A stretch of 64,000 nucleotides of DNA, taken from contig JAKSGN010000007.1 of NCBI GenBank assembly GCA_024180945.1, positions 3,534,001 through 3,598,000 on the forward strand. The letters are read 5' to 3'. Position numbers and translations under genes: made by a program. Below the pieces are notes generated by a model that was given only the letters and a program-made list of their open reading frames with translations, was not told the origin of the DNA and did no database searches. Positions 1-10,299 of the stretch are shown piece after piece. This DNA comes from Macrophomina tecta (taxonomy: Eukaryota > Ascomycota > Dothideomycetes > Botryosphaeriales > Botryosphaeriaceae). Within the stretch, counting starts at the first letter, position 1; each line of letters opens with the position of its first letter.

Positions 1-57
1 GAATAATCAAGTATGTGCGCTTTCATCTCAGACTTGGCTAAGGCAGCGCAGACTTAC

Positions 58-152
58 CTTGGGCCCAGGAACTTGTGCTGTCTTCGTGAAGTCTCGCACA
101 TCATACTTTGGGAAGGATACAAGACCGACATATACGTGACCAGAAATATCAT
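58..152 (-). CDS. Possible 5' exon of a gene leaving the left edge
   Basis: On the minus strand an ATG at 152, or a second in-frame ATG at 131, opens a reading frame that reaches a near-perfect donor (AAG then GTAAGT) at 58/57. The rest of the gene would lie outside the window. The peptide is at most about 32 residues and I recognise no family. Another frame across the same exon reads through YDVRDFTKTAQVPGPK after an acceptor-like AG, so the frame is also uncertain. If real, the gene is divergent from the SDR gene starting at 368. The strong donor is the only firm evidence. Confidence 0.25.
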
Positions 153-367
153 GAATGAATTAGCATTGGTCAATAAGGTGGCGGTGTTGTGCGTTGTTTT
201 GGGTGGTTTGCCTTCTTCTCCAGATCTGGTGCGGGGTATTTAGGGCTGACCTGGTCTGACATGCATCCATAAAGCTCTCGCAGCACATGCTCTACCTCTC
301 CATTCCCTCTCACACCTGACCCTTCTCACCTCTGACAACGAAGTCTCTTGAAAGTCTCAAATACACA

Positions 368-1745
368 ATGACGAAGATCTTCGCGTGCGCCTTCCGCAAT
401 GCACATAAATCCCCCGTTTCAACCCACTGCGTGAACTACGTCATAATCCTGTCAATCCAAAGAACATGAGACACACTGACAGGTGCAACAGCCTCGGAAC
501 GACGGGCTACATAGGTGGTGATGCCTTGTACGCCATCTCCACAGCTCACCCGGAGTACGAGTGGACATGTCTGGTTCGCAATTCCGACAAGGGTGCCTTG
601 ATCGCGAAGCAGTACCCCAAGGTGAAGCTAGTCTACGGCGACCTGGACAGCTCTGACCTCATCACCGAAGAATCTGCAAAGGCAGACATTGTTTGCAGTG
701 GGTACCCCTTACGTTCCGTTTTTCTTTCTTTCGTTTTTTTTTTTCTTTTTTTTTTTCAACAGCTTTGCGGTCATGATACCTTGCCTGTATCTAGCCACGG
801 CCGCGGACCTCCCAGAGGCGCCCAATAACAATTTTTTTTTTTTAAAAAAAAAGAGAAGAAAAAACGACACACACAAAACTTTCACAGCCATTCCCAGACT
901 AACCACGTTCTATAGACTGGGCAAACTGTGACCACGCTGGCGCCGCCACCGCCATCATCGCCGGCCTCTCCCAGCGCTCCGCACCCACCTTCTACATCCA
1001 CACCTCCGGTACCGCGATCCTCATGATCCACGACCAGCAGCTCAACCACTTCGGCGTAGAGTCCACCAAAGTCTACGACGACATTACTTCCATCACCGAA
1101 ATCACCTCCTTCCCGGACCAAGCCTGGCACCGGGACGTCGACAAGATCGTGTTGGGCGCCTCCTCCTCCTCCTCCTCCATCCGCACTGCCATCGTCTGCC
1201 CCCCCTGCATCTACGGGCTCGGCCGCGGCCCGGTGAACGCGCGCAGCAGCCAGATCCCCGAGCTGACGCGCTGGACGCTCAAGCGCGGCAAGGGGTTCAC
1301 CGTGGGCGAGGGCCAGGCGCGGTGGAGCAGCGTGCACGTGCAGGACCTGTCGGCGCTGTTTCTCAAGCTGGTCGAGGCGGCGGCGAGCGGTGGCGGGCGG
1401 GCGGCGTGGGGACAGGAGGGGTACTATTTCGCGGAGAATGGGGAGTTCGAGTGGGGCGTGATGGCTGGATTGGTGGCGAAGGAGTGCGCGAAGAGGGGAT
1501 TCATCAAGAGTGCGGAGATCGACCATCTGTCGCCGGAGGAGGTGGAGAAGCTCGTTGGGAATGCGTTCTTGGGCCCTATCTGGGGGCAGAATAGTCGGAG
1601 CAGGGCAAGCAGGGGGAGGCAGTTGCTGGGCTGGGAACCGACGAAGCCGAGTTTGCAGGATGACATCGCAAGGAATGTTGAGCTTGAAGCTGAGGCTTTG
1701 GGCTTGGTGAAGACTCACGCTGAGGTTGCGGCTGGAAATGCTTGA
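368..1745 (+). CDS. NAD(P)-binding SDR / NmrA-type epimerase-like protein
   Basis: Extended short-chain dehydrogenase-type protein of about 350 residues. I build three exons: 368-384, 492-697 and 916-1745. The first coding exon is only 17 nt. Splicing it to 492 rebuilds the start MTKIFALGTTGYIGG, a Rossmann beta strand plus the GxxGxxG dinucleotide loop. Later landmarks are a YGDLD segment after the third strand, HTSGT, and CPPCIYGLGRG followed by a C-terminal substrate-side region. Fungal relatives are annotated as NAD-dependent epimerases or NmrA-like redox sensors; the substrate cannot be told from sequence. Intron 2 (698-915) is long for this window and holds T tracts and a T12-A9 dyad. 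The family call is firm and the precise reaction is unknown. Confidence 0.82.
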
Positions 1746-1973
1746 GTTGGACGATGCGGATAATGCACGGGTGCGAGAAGTTGCAGGAGCAGATTGAGTT
1801 TTCCATTGCAACAGGAGGAATGTTGAAAGCTATGGGTATCTTGTGAATGGAACTACTTACAGAAAGGGCGCTCGAGTGCTTGAGGAGACAGAGTAGGAAC
1901 CCACAGTTGATATGACTGCTATTGTGGAATCAGACGGCCTCGGTATTGCCAGTCCGCTCTAGCTTAGACTTGC

Positions 1974-3741
1974 TCAATGCCCTGGTCTCAAGTCCACCAC
2001 TTGAAAGTCCAACCCAGGCGCTTCAAAAACATGCCCAGGCTTCAACGCGTCCGTGTAGATGTTGGACACGTCATGCGGGTGGAAGATGCCCGGCCGAGTG
2101 CAATTCAAGATTGATTTTAGACCCGGGGGATCTGTTAGGCGGAATACACCCCATCTAAAATGTTTGTGAGCGAAACATCTGACAAATTTCTGGGGCGGTA
2201 TAACTTACGAAGGATTCTTGCTAGGCGCACAGACGATGGCTATACTTTCCGGCAGCATGACCTGATAGCCACAATGTGTGTGCAAATCTCTACTGCTCAT
2301 AAAGCATGTCTGACTGGGATGGGTGTGTATCCAACCCAGCATCATAAGATCCTCGGAATCGCAATAGTCGAAGAGGGCTGATTCGTTTACGGTTTCGCAA
2401 GTATCCGACGAATTCTCCTGTTCCGGAATAACGAGTCTCGAAATGAAGAGGGCGTTCGAGATGAGGGTGCCGCACAAGATGCCGCAGGTTTCCAGGTTGT
2501 TCCTGGTGTTTGGCGCCGCCACGCGTAGAAATTCCGTACGGAGTGTGGGAGGGATAAAGACGGTCCGTAATGGCGTGCCGTTCTCAAGGAATGCAGTAGG
2601 CTTGAATGTGTAGTCTCCCGAGTCAAGCTCTTGGTGCGGCGGAGGGGTTGCAGACGCGGAACGTGATGTCGCATTAGAGCCATCAGAGTCTAAGTATTTC
2701 CCTGGCAGTGGTGGCGGCGCAGCACCCTCCTGCTCTATAGCAAGCTTGCGCGGTATGCTTGGAGGCGATACGGGGCTGCGGAGTGGAGTCTTGTTCGGTA
2801 GCGGTGGAGCGCGCGAAGACGGTGGGGTCATAGGCCTCATTCCGGAGTCCGCAAATGGCTCGTACGCGCTCTTTCCTGGAACGTGTGGGTAGTTGTATTT
2901 CGCAGCTCGAGGTGACGAGACTTCTGGATCAACCGAGCCTCTCCGGCGTGCAATGGCATCCTGTCCACGGCGACCCACTTGAGTGATGAGTTGGCTAAGG
3001 TCGTCTGGCTCCTGCTTCGCACCATCACTAACCAATTCGTCCTCCCAATTATTCCACATGCCACCTGTTCGGCGTTCTGCCTCCTCTTCATCAGACACAC
3101 CGGCCTGGCGAACTTTCCTTTTCGCCAAGTCTCTTCTACGAATTTCCTTTTGTGCAATCCTGACAGCCAGATCCCGATTTTCGCCAGCATCTAGAGACTG
3201 TTTGCCCCCGAACAGCGCAGGATCTGAAGATTTCCTGGAATGCAGGACGAGGTTGTCGAAATCGCGCGAGAGCTGGGTGGGACTAGCGACCGTCTGCCTC
3301 TGTGCGGAAGCCCTCTGCAATTCGGCATCTTTCCTGAAAGCTCTGTATCTTTCGTGACGCTTGTTTATCCTAGGCTTCAGCTCCTCGAGCTTTTTTAGGT
3401 TGCGCTTGACGATCTTGCTGGCCTCTTGTAGGGCTTGCTTGTTGGCGGGATCCTTCGCTTCGGGGTGCTTCTGGAGCTTTTCGAGGACGAGCATGGCATG
3501 GCGGAAGAGCAAGAGGTAGGCTTGTTGGTCATTCCCTTCGCGTTCATATATGTTTGCCTAGGGAGACGTGAGCAAACAAGTCCACCAGTGTAACGGGCGA
3601 CGGGTGGCAGACTTCCTTCTGGATGGTATCGGCGGTGCGTAGCCAGTAGCGCAAAGGGACCATCTGGTTGAAGTCGAAGTTGCCAGCCTGGCGGACAATC
3701 TCCTCAACGCTCAAGGGCTCAGACAGCCTGAACGAAGCCAT
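1974..3741 (-). CDS. AMSH-like JAMM deubiquitinase (endosomal)
   Basis: Zinc metalloprotease of the AMSH/STAMBP family, 552 residues, expected to cut K63-linked ubiquitin on endosomal ESCRT cargo. Exons are 3741-3613, 3557-2209 and 2154-1974, with introns of 55 and 54 nt. The N terminus (MASFRLSEPLSVEEIVRQAG, then the helical run after YEREGN) matches the USP8-dimerisation/MIT-like helical domain. A low-complexity proline-rich linker follows. The MPN+ domain starts near residue 390 with the conserved glutamate in ETCGILCG. The zinc site HTHP..SSRD is near residue 453, so the active site looks intact. The last exon supplies GVFRLTDPPG and the IFHPH motif that closes AMSH-type MPN domains. It diverges from the mtf1-like gene. 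Confidence 0.93.
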
Positions 3742-4202
3742 GTTGACGGTGCTTGGTCCGTCGTGTTAGGAGCGTCTGGGTTGAGTGTGGGGTGACTGGC
3801 GAGCGCGGAACGGTCGGTGTGTCGGGCCAAGGAAGGGAAGGGAGTAAAAGGATGCGCAAGCGTGTAGCGGAAGCGGGAGCCGGTGGAGAGGTCTCGGTGT
3901 GCAGCTCGAACGTCAGTAGACTTCATGGTATCGAGCCCGGTGCATTCTTGGGTGCCTGAAGGGCGGGCGGCGGCCAAGCATGTGCGTCACCGGGAGAGCA
4001 GGACAAGCAGCAGCAGCAGCCGGACGGGCCGTGCGCTGCCGCGTGGGCGGTGATTGACTCGGCCTCCAGAAACTAAAAAAATTCGGGCGCGACGCGATGC
4101 CAGGACGCGCCTTTTGCCCTTGCGCCGATCTGCCGCCTCAGACATGGCTTTCCTGCTGCGACTCATCCTTCATATAAACCCCTACCCTACCGCAGTGCCG
4201 TC
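3742..4202. promoter_or_regulatory. Divergent promoter, AMSH / mtf1-like
   Basis: This 461-bp GC-rich stretch separates two start codons facing away from each other. It has a short CAG-type run (AGCAGCAGCAGC) near 4008 and a TATAAA at 4173-4178. The TATAAA is only about 30 bp before the plus-strand ATG, so it leaves little room for a leader and may not act as a TATA box. I see no RNA gene. Confidence 0.4.
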
Positions 4203-6037
4203 ATGAGACCTTCGCTGGTCCTGCGCGCTGGAGCAAAGTCGACCCCGGGCCTCGACAGAGCGCGCAGGGCCTCGCGCGCAGCCGTCTTCCCTCTCGCCAA
4301 GGAATTAGCCAGGAACGACACCCGCACCGGTGCTGCGGCAGCGCGCGCTGACATTGTGAGCCCGGCTCTCTGCGGTATGCCTGTGGTAGCTGGGACACAA
4401 GCTTCACCGTTCGCTAATCGCTCGCAGACGACGTTTTGTCCAGCATTGGTCCTTCTCTGGAGCCGTACAAGCACTGTGACATCATCGACGTCAATCCGGG
4501 CGCCGGCTTGTGGTCTTCCAAATTACACGACTTTTTGAAGCCTCGACGGCATATACTGGCGGAGCCCGACGCGTTCTATAAACCGTTTCTCCAACCTCTC
4601 CACGACCAACCGGATTCCACATACGTCTTTGGTCCGACCCAAGAATCAGTCATAGCTGCGCTCGTCCATACGCTCCGCAATGGTCTGCTTCCAGATCAGC
4701 AAGCATTGGATCATGGGGACCCCCGATTGAACCAGACCAACAAATCATTGCTGTTGCTGCTGAACCTCACTCGCTTCAAGGCAGCCTCGTCTCGCAAAAA
4801 TTATTTCTTCGTCCGGGAGACCCTTAATATCCTTACCAGCACAGCTTGGACCCATACAGGTATACACAAATATGGCCAGGTACGGATGCTGGTGTGGCTC
4901 GGCGAATATTTTGAGGACCGTTTTGTGCCGAAGGAATTGAATCAAGTCGACCCGCATGGCTTTTCCTTCCAATTCCGCACTCAAACAAACGTTGTGGCCA
5001 GTCCTGACCGTCCAAGGCTACCTCGCGAGGAAAGCACTCTGGAGCTCTCCAGCGCTATTCGTGTGGCTGAGAGGATGCGCAAAGCTGGCCTTGAGTTGCC
5101 TCCTAATCGCCAGAACTGGATGCATCAAAAAGCCATGTCTGCACTCGAAAAACGGAGCGTAGAAGACGTTGAGGCAGAGCTGAAGTCTGGCATCATCACT
5201 AATCATTTTGCTGATGACGAAATCACCGATATCGAGCATTCTTTGCGGTCTGGCGCGCTCAAAGACCCGCTGGCCAAGCCGTGGCGGAACCGGTTGGCCG
5301 AGCTCAAGGAAAACAACCAGCATTCGCGATACTCCAGATCACGTGACCATGGCCACCTCTTGCCAATCTGGACTCTTGCTGACAAGCATCGTCAGCTGGA
5401 GCTGATAGTCGTCGACGAGACACGGCCTGCTCAAGAGCGCCTATCTGCGAAAGAGGAGATGGAAAAGCTCGGAATGGAACTTAAAAAACAGGCCCGAAAG
5501 CTGAACAAATTGCGGCGGCATATATTCTACAAAATCATTGATGAGCGCAGGGCCTATTATTCTGATCCCCCTGCTTTAAGCTGGGATACAAGACCATTTG
5601 AACCTCTGCGCACTGACCTACACGAGTTTTTTCCACAACAAAATCTCTCACTCCTGGACATTACGCCGAAGCCAGCGCCGCGAAACTACACTTACGAAGA
5701 TCTGAGTTACTGGCAACGTTTCAGCGACCGCATGTATGAACGCACGACGGCAACCGTCGGCAAGGCTCTGGATTCCATGCGGATGGGCTCTGCAGAAATC
5801 ATTCTGCCCCAGGTGGTGTCCATCTATGATCCTCGACGAGGAGGCTCCCTTGATATTGAAGAAATGCGGGTCCGGAGCCTCACTCCTGAAATGATGGATG
5901 AGATTGTCAATGCTTGGAGAAATTGGGATTTCCGGCCTGAGGTCTTGGAGAAGTACTTTACTGATCTCAGACTCGACTGGTATGAAATGGTCGGAGGAGA
6001 AGGAAATAAAAACGATATGAATGTTCTCTTCTCGTAG
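4203..6037 (+). CDS. MTF1: Mitochondrial transcription factor 1 / rRNA adenine methyltransferase-like
   Basis: Protein of 593 residues from exons 4203-4374 and 4428-6037 (intron 53 nt). The first ~55 residues are rich in Arg and Ala with few acids, which fits a mitochondrial presequence. Directly after the junction comes HCDIIDVNPGAGLWSSKLHD, the SAM-binding motif I region of the KsgA/Dim1/mtTFB family, then ILAEPD and TYVFGP. Fungal members of this divergent branch are annotated as mitochondrial transcription factor 1, the specificity factor for mitochondrial RNA polymerase, which descends from rRNA dimethylases. The long charged middle (about 200-400) is typical of the filamentous-fungal form. 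Whether it still methylates cannot be read here. The canonical catalytic NLPY/F-type motif was not found, which favours the transcription-factor role. Confidence 0.78.
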
Positions 6038-6426
6038 TCTTATTGGCCACAAAGAATGAGACTTCCGTCATTGACTAGCTTATGGACGCTCTTTGTCCAG
6101 CGTATTTCTTTTAAGATACCCCCAAATCTCAAAGTATTTGTACATTAGCGAGAATACAGCCACATTTTAGCGTGGATAGTCTTCTTCCTTTTGGGCTTTT
6201 TCTCTCCCACCATGCCGGTAATTCCACTACATATTACCATGCATTGAGGCGCCCCTCATGGTCTCTGGGTATTCATGCGATATCCTTGCCGGACGATAGC
6301 CGCCCATCATGAATTGCCATTGCAAAGGATATGCCAACACCCATCCTTCCCACCCACGCAAACATCCGCCAAGTCTGATCATTTCCACCTTAGCCTGAAT
6401 ATAGGCCATGCTGATCAAGGGTGACT
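6038..6426. other. Convergent 3' spacer
   Basis: AT-richer DNA between two genes that end toward each other (mtf1-like and bL31m). It should hold both 3' UTRs. I see no further gene. Confidence 0.5.
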
Positions 6427-7044
6427 TCATTTCGAGCCTTTTCCTTTCTTCCCACTCACAGGCTTCCCTTGCTCACCAGCCGCCTTGCCCTTTTGCTCCT
6501 CGGCCCTGCTGTATCCACTAATCAAATCAAGCAAGCTTTCCTCTGATTCCTCGCGCGACAGTCCTTCCTCGCCCTCGCGTGCCTAAATGGAGAACTTCAG
6601 TCAGCAATTGCATCCAAGCAGCCACACTTCATTGGAGTCGAATCCGGGCCAAGGCCGAAAAAGGAGCCACCACGAGTTACTAAAATATAGACATACCTCT
6701 TCAGCATCTTCAGTGACCTCAGAATCCCACCCACGACCAAACTTTGCTCTGAAAGCGCGCAACCGACCCGCCTCGTCCTCCTCAACGTTCAACAACTTCT
6801 GACTGCTAGGATTCCACAGCGGGTGATTGCGGATGTCCTTTGTACTGCGGTAGACAGGCGCCGGCGAGGTGGTGCGATGCAGGTATGTGCTGCCGTCAGA
6901 GAGGGTGATGAGCTGGGTGAAGGTATAGGGTCGCTTCGGTCGCCGCAGCAGCGTCGCATGGCGGCATTGGGTTTTAGGAAGGAGGGGAGCGCTGCTGCCC
7001 AGGCGGCGAACCACGGGCACTGGTGATGCAAGAGTCGGCGGCAT
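6427..7044 (-). CDS. MRPL36: Mitochondrial large-subunit ribosomal protein bL31m
   Basis: Mitoribosomal protein of the bL31 family, 167 residues. Exons are 7044-6697 and 6582-6427, with a 114-nt intron. The ATG at 7044 precedes a basic hydrophobic leader rich in Pro, Ser and Arg, as expected for mitochondrial import. The core is RRPKRPYTFTQLITLSDGST followed by LHRTTSPAP and NHPLWNPSS, the fungal MRPL36 signature. The last exon is acidic and then lysine-rich, ending in KKGKGSK. The open frame extends upstream of 7044, but only through non-ATG codons. It diverges from the flavin-reductase gene across 240 bp. Confidence 0.88.
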
Positions 7045-7284
7045 TGTCGTTTGCGTGGTTGGCGTGGGGGATGAGTATGGCTGTCGATAAAGTTGCGGTT
7101 GCGGACCACCGAGCAGCGCCGCCGAGATGGATGATTTTCGTCGGCGGAGCACTCCCGCACCTTTTCCTTCAACCTCTGCGCTTCGCCCCACACGTCCCCC
7201 CTTGCGCTTGACTCGACTTCGACCTTATGGAGGTAGCATAGAATCGAATTTGCATACGTTCGGTTCATAAAACAATTGCCTGGG

Positions 7285-8603
7285 ATGATGGTGGCATCCA
7301 CCACAGAGAGGCGCTTCTATCAGGCCTTCTTCCGCTGGAGCAGTACGTATCGAAGCAACTCTTCGATGAGCCATTGGCAGTCCTAACCTACATCTCAGAT
7401 GCACTGAGGCTGCCAAAGCACCGTGTTCACCCTACTCGCCCTTTCTCGTTATCCGCGACCAGAAGAACCGAGAACGAGAATCCTTCTTCGTTAAACGAGA
7501 CCGATGAAATCCAACGGGAGGACGTCCCGCCCGCCGCCTGGAGACCAAACCTCGGCCCTGAAGCGGCTGAGATCTCTGAGTCGGACGGAATGCCCCCGGC
7601 TGAAGACCTGGCGGAGGTGGACAGCGAGCGAAGCGCCTCCGAATACACCAGCACCATAATACGGAACGTCTTCCGCTCCGTCGCGCACCCCGTTGCCATC
7701 GTCACGGCCGTGGCCGAAAGCGAGGACGGCGGCAGCGAGGACGCGTCCTTCGGCGGCCAATCGCTCACTAACGAGTACGAAGAAGCCATCGACCGGCTGC
7801 GCGCCATGACCGTCTCGTCGCTCAACACGGTCTCGCTCGACCCGGAGCCCATCGTCAGCTTCAACATCCGCACGCCGTCGTCCACGTGGGACGCGATCCA
7901 GGCGAACAAGAGCCTGCGCATCCACCTGCTGCGGCCCACGCCGCGCGCGCGCGACGTCGCACTGTCGTTCGCCAAGGGCGAGACGCGCCAGGGCTTCGTG
8001 CGCCAGATGTCCCAGGGTATGTCGGTCGATCTCAACCGGCCCGGCGGCGCGCTGCGGCTGCGCTCCGGCCTCAGCGAGTGGCTCGTCCTAGAGCGAAATA
8101 TCAATCCCAACCCGGCCCCGTATTTGAAGAGCAAGGCGTTTTGTTGCTGCTTGGTCTGCGAGCTGCGCGCCGATAAGTGCGTCCAGATCAACGACCACGT
8201 CATCGTTGTTGCTACGGTGAAGCGGGTCCTGGGTATGCGGAATGGGTTCTGGAACCAGCCGGGCAAGCCGCGCGCGCCGACGTTGAGCTATTTCAACCAT
8301 GATTTTGTCTGCGTGGATCGGCTGGTGACGGCGACGGGTGTGAGAGACAAGGCCAGCACGGCTATAGTGCACCCCGCTGAGCATGGGGGTGGTAGTTTCA
8401 AAAAAGTTGAGACTCTCGAGAACAATGAGAAGGGCGAGGATGAGAATAATGTGGTACAGTCCGTTATCGAGGAACAGCCTGCTTCGAACAAGGCAGGCGA
8501 TGGCCAGAAGGGTGATGGTGAGAGGAATGTGGTCAGGTTCGTGAAGTCAGTTAAGTCGTCCAAAATTGACGAGATTCCCATTAGGAAATATCCCGTCGCG
8601 TAG
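7285..8603 (+). CDS. Flavin reductase-like (FMN-binding split-barrel) protein, probably mitochondrial
   Basis: About 420 residues from exons 7285-7342 and 7399-8603 (intron 56 nt, donor GTACGT). The ATG at 7285 gives MMVASTTERRFYQAFFRWSN, an Arg-rich amphipathic start suited to mitochondrial import; the long frame alone has no ATG start. The flavin reductase domain spans roughly residues 90-320. It opens with VFRSVAHPVAIVTA, continues through MTVSSLNTVSLDPEPIVSFN, and closes with VQINDHVIVVATVKRV and a YFNHDFVCV segment. An acidic insert (SEDGGSEDAS) sits early in the domain. The C-terminal 90 residues are charged and low in complexity. Family members bind FMN and reduce flavins or transfer electrons; the partner and substrate here are unknown. 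Confidence 0.82.
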
Positions 8604-9007
8604 AACGAGACGTGTATATTTGTATATTACGAAATTATACGTTATTGACCATTCGCAACCGCTCCGGCCTTCATATACCTCTTCGTGATGTAGCTCACAG
8701 TTGAAGCCGCCCCAAAAAAATCCATATATGTAGCGACGTTATGCCCCCACTCCTGTCGAAAGAAGAGTTCCCAACTTTACTCTATAGTGTCACTAACCAC
8801 TAAGTATGTTCAAGGGGGGGTGGGGTTCGAATCGGATTCGTGTTTTCGTACACTGAACCAATGATCTCGCGGGTATCAAACAGCGCCCCACCCTAGTTAC
8901 CGTGCTTCTCTGTAAAATATCCAACTGAACTCCACCCAATGCACATGCCCTTCCCCGATCTATCGGGCTGGTAATCAACAGAATGGAACCAACGCTCCAT
9001 CCAACAT
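8604..9007. other. Convergent 3' spacer
   Basis: Spacer between the 3' ends of the flavin-reductase gene and MED11. It includes a run of seven A (near 8712) and a run of seven G (near 8813). A GGTTCGAATC near 8823 resembles a tRNA T-loop, but no arms pair around it. Confidence 0.45.
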
Positions 9008-9587
9008 TCACTCCATACTCACGTCCTCGTTGCCCTCCTTGACCCTTTCTTCCAGCCTTCTCCTCGCTTCTGCCACCAGCTCTCCAGCCTTCCCCACGCC
9101 CACATCCCTCGTCCTCGCGTTCAGCCATCCGACATCCAACTCGCCCAGCCCGCCGTTCTTGACCTCCGCACGGCCGCGCGCCTGCTCCACTTTCTCGACC
9201 CTGGCCGGTATCACGCCGGCCTTCTCCAGCGCCTCGACCTCGCGCATCAGGTTCTCTTGGATCTGGCGGATGCAAGAGAAGTATGTTTGGGTGTGCGTCG
9301 AGTAGGCTTGTTTACGGGCCTCGAGCGGATCGGTAGAGGATGCAGTCGCGTCGTCGGCCAAGGTGGAGGGGAGGGGTCGGTTGGTCAGCGCATTGATGGC
9401 GTTGCCGGCGGCGGCAAGGAGCTTGGGGACGTCCTGGGTGCGGAAGAGGTTGTTAGCGGAGGTTGACTGATGGCGGCGCGGGGAAGGGCGAGAATCTGAG
9501 GTGTGTGGACTGGCGCACCTCTTTGATCTTGCTGAGCTCTTGGATGTGCTCCGCTGCGATGTCGTTGCTGTTAGTTGAGGCAGACAT
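9008..9587 (-). CDS. MED11: Mediator complex subunit 11
   Basis: Small Mediator head-module subunit, 164 residues, bridging RNA polymerase II and activators in the nucleus. Exons are 9587-9519 and 9433-9008 (intron 85 nt). The spliced N terminus reads IAAEHIQELSKIKE then DVPKLLAAAGNAINALTN, the MED11 signature of two helices with the conserved L.AA..AI.AL pattern. A third long helix (YFSCIRQIQENLMREVEALE) follows. The C terminus is Arg/Glu-rich and ends in NEDVSME. The start ATG at 9587 is the only one before the conserved helix; the open frame upstream is promoter-side noise. It diverges from TAF5 across 712 bp, so two general Pol II factors share one intergenic region. Confidence 0.85.
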
Positions 9588-10299
9588 GGTGAGCGGTGCG
9601 AAGAGGTCGTGGCAGAGGTTCCGGAGGTGATCATGCAAGCGGAAGAGGTCCTGCAGCGCGTCGCTGTGCTCTTGGTTTGTGGAGGTAGAGCTTGGATCGG
9701 TGGCTTGGTCGGTAGGAAGCCCGCGGCGGAGATTCCTGAGAGTGTCGCGGAGGCGGAAGAGTTGGTTCAACGCGACGGCAGCGTCAGTTTTCTCACTTGA
9801 ATGTGCACTGTATGAATGCGAGGTTTTCGGAAATGAAGCGGCCTTTCGGTCGCCAGTCAATTGGCTCTGTCGTGGAGCGTCGACGCGTGAGGATGGAGCA
9901 GCCGAGCTTCCACTCGTGGGCGAAGAAACTGAGGCGCCGATCGGAGCGGTCGGCGTGGTCGACGGAGGGTGGAGGATCCGCACTGGGATGAGCTGCATAA
10001 GCGAACGGTGGCGACCAGAAAGCAGCCCGGGCGCGCTAAATCTTATTCGGACTCCAGCCCTCCCAGGCCTTGCGCGTCGCGACCGTGTGCGATTCTGCAA
10101 GAGATCCCTCACCTTCGTGCACACACTCCACCGTATCCAAGCCCGCCTTCTCCGCCTTCTCCGCCTTCGTTCTCTTCGTCCAAGGGGCCTCGATCGAGTG
10201 GGACCGTCTGAGTCCAGGAGAGCTCACGGCCTCAGAAACGCGTGACGTTCGGACGCGAACTCCGACCGATTGGGTATCTCGACTCGGCCAGTCGTGACG
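9588..10299. promoter_or_regulatory. Divergent promoter, MED11 / TAF5
   Basis: This 712-bp spacer lies between two oppositely facing start codons. CT-rich stretches such as CCGCCTTCTCCGCCTTCTCC near 10142 look like a fungal pyrimidine-rich leader for TAF5. Several long open frames cross it on both strands, but none shows a recognisable domain. Confidence 0.4.

Noticed and set aside
882..1811. 309-codon open frame on the minus strand
   Set aside because: Antisense to the SDR coding exon; Arg/Pro/Ala-rich composition from GC-rich codons, no domain.
8811..8845. GGTTCGAATC, a tRNA T-loop-like word
   Set aside because: The flanking bases do not form a T-stem and no acceptor or anticodon arm is present.
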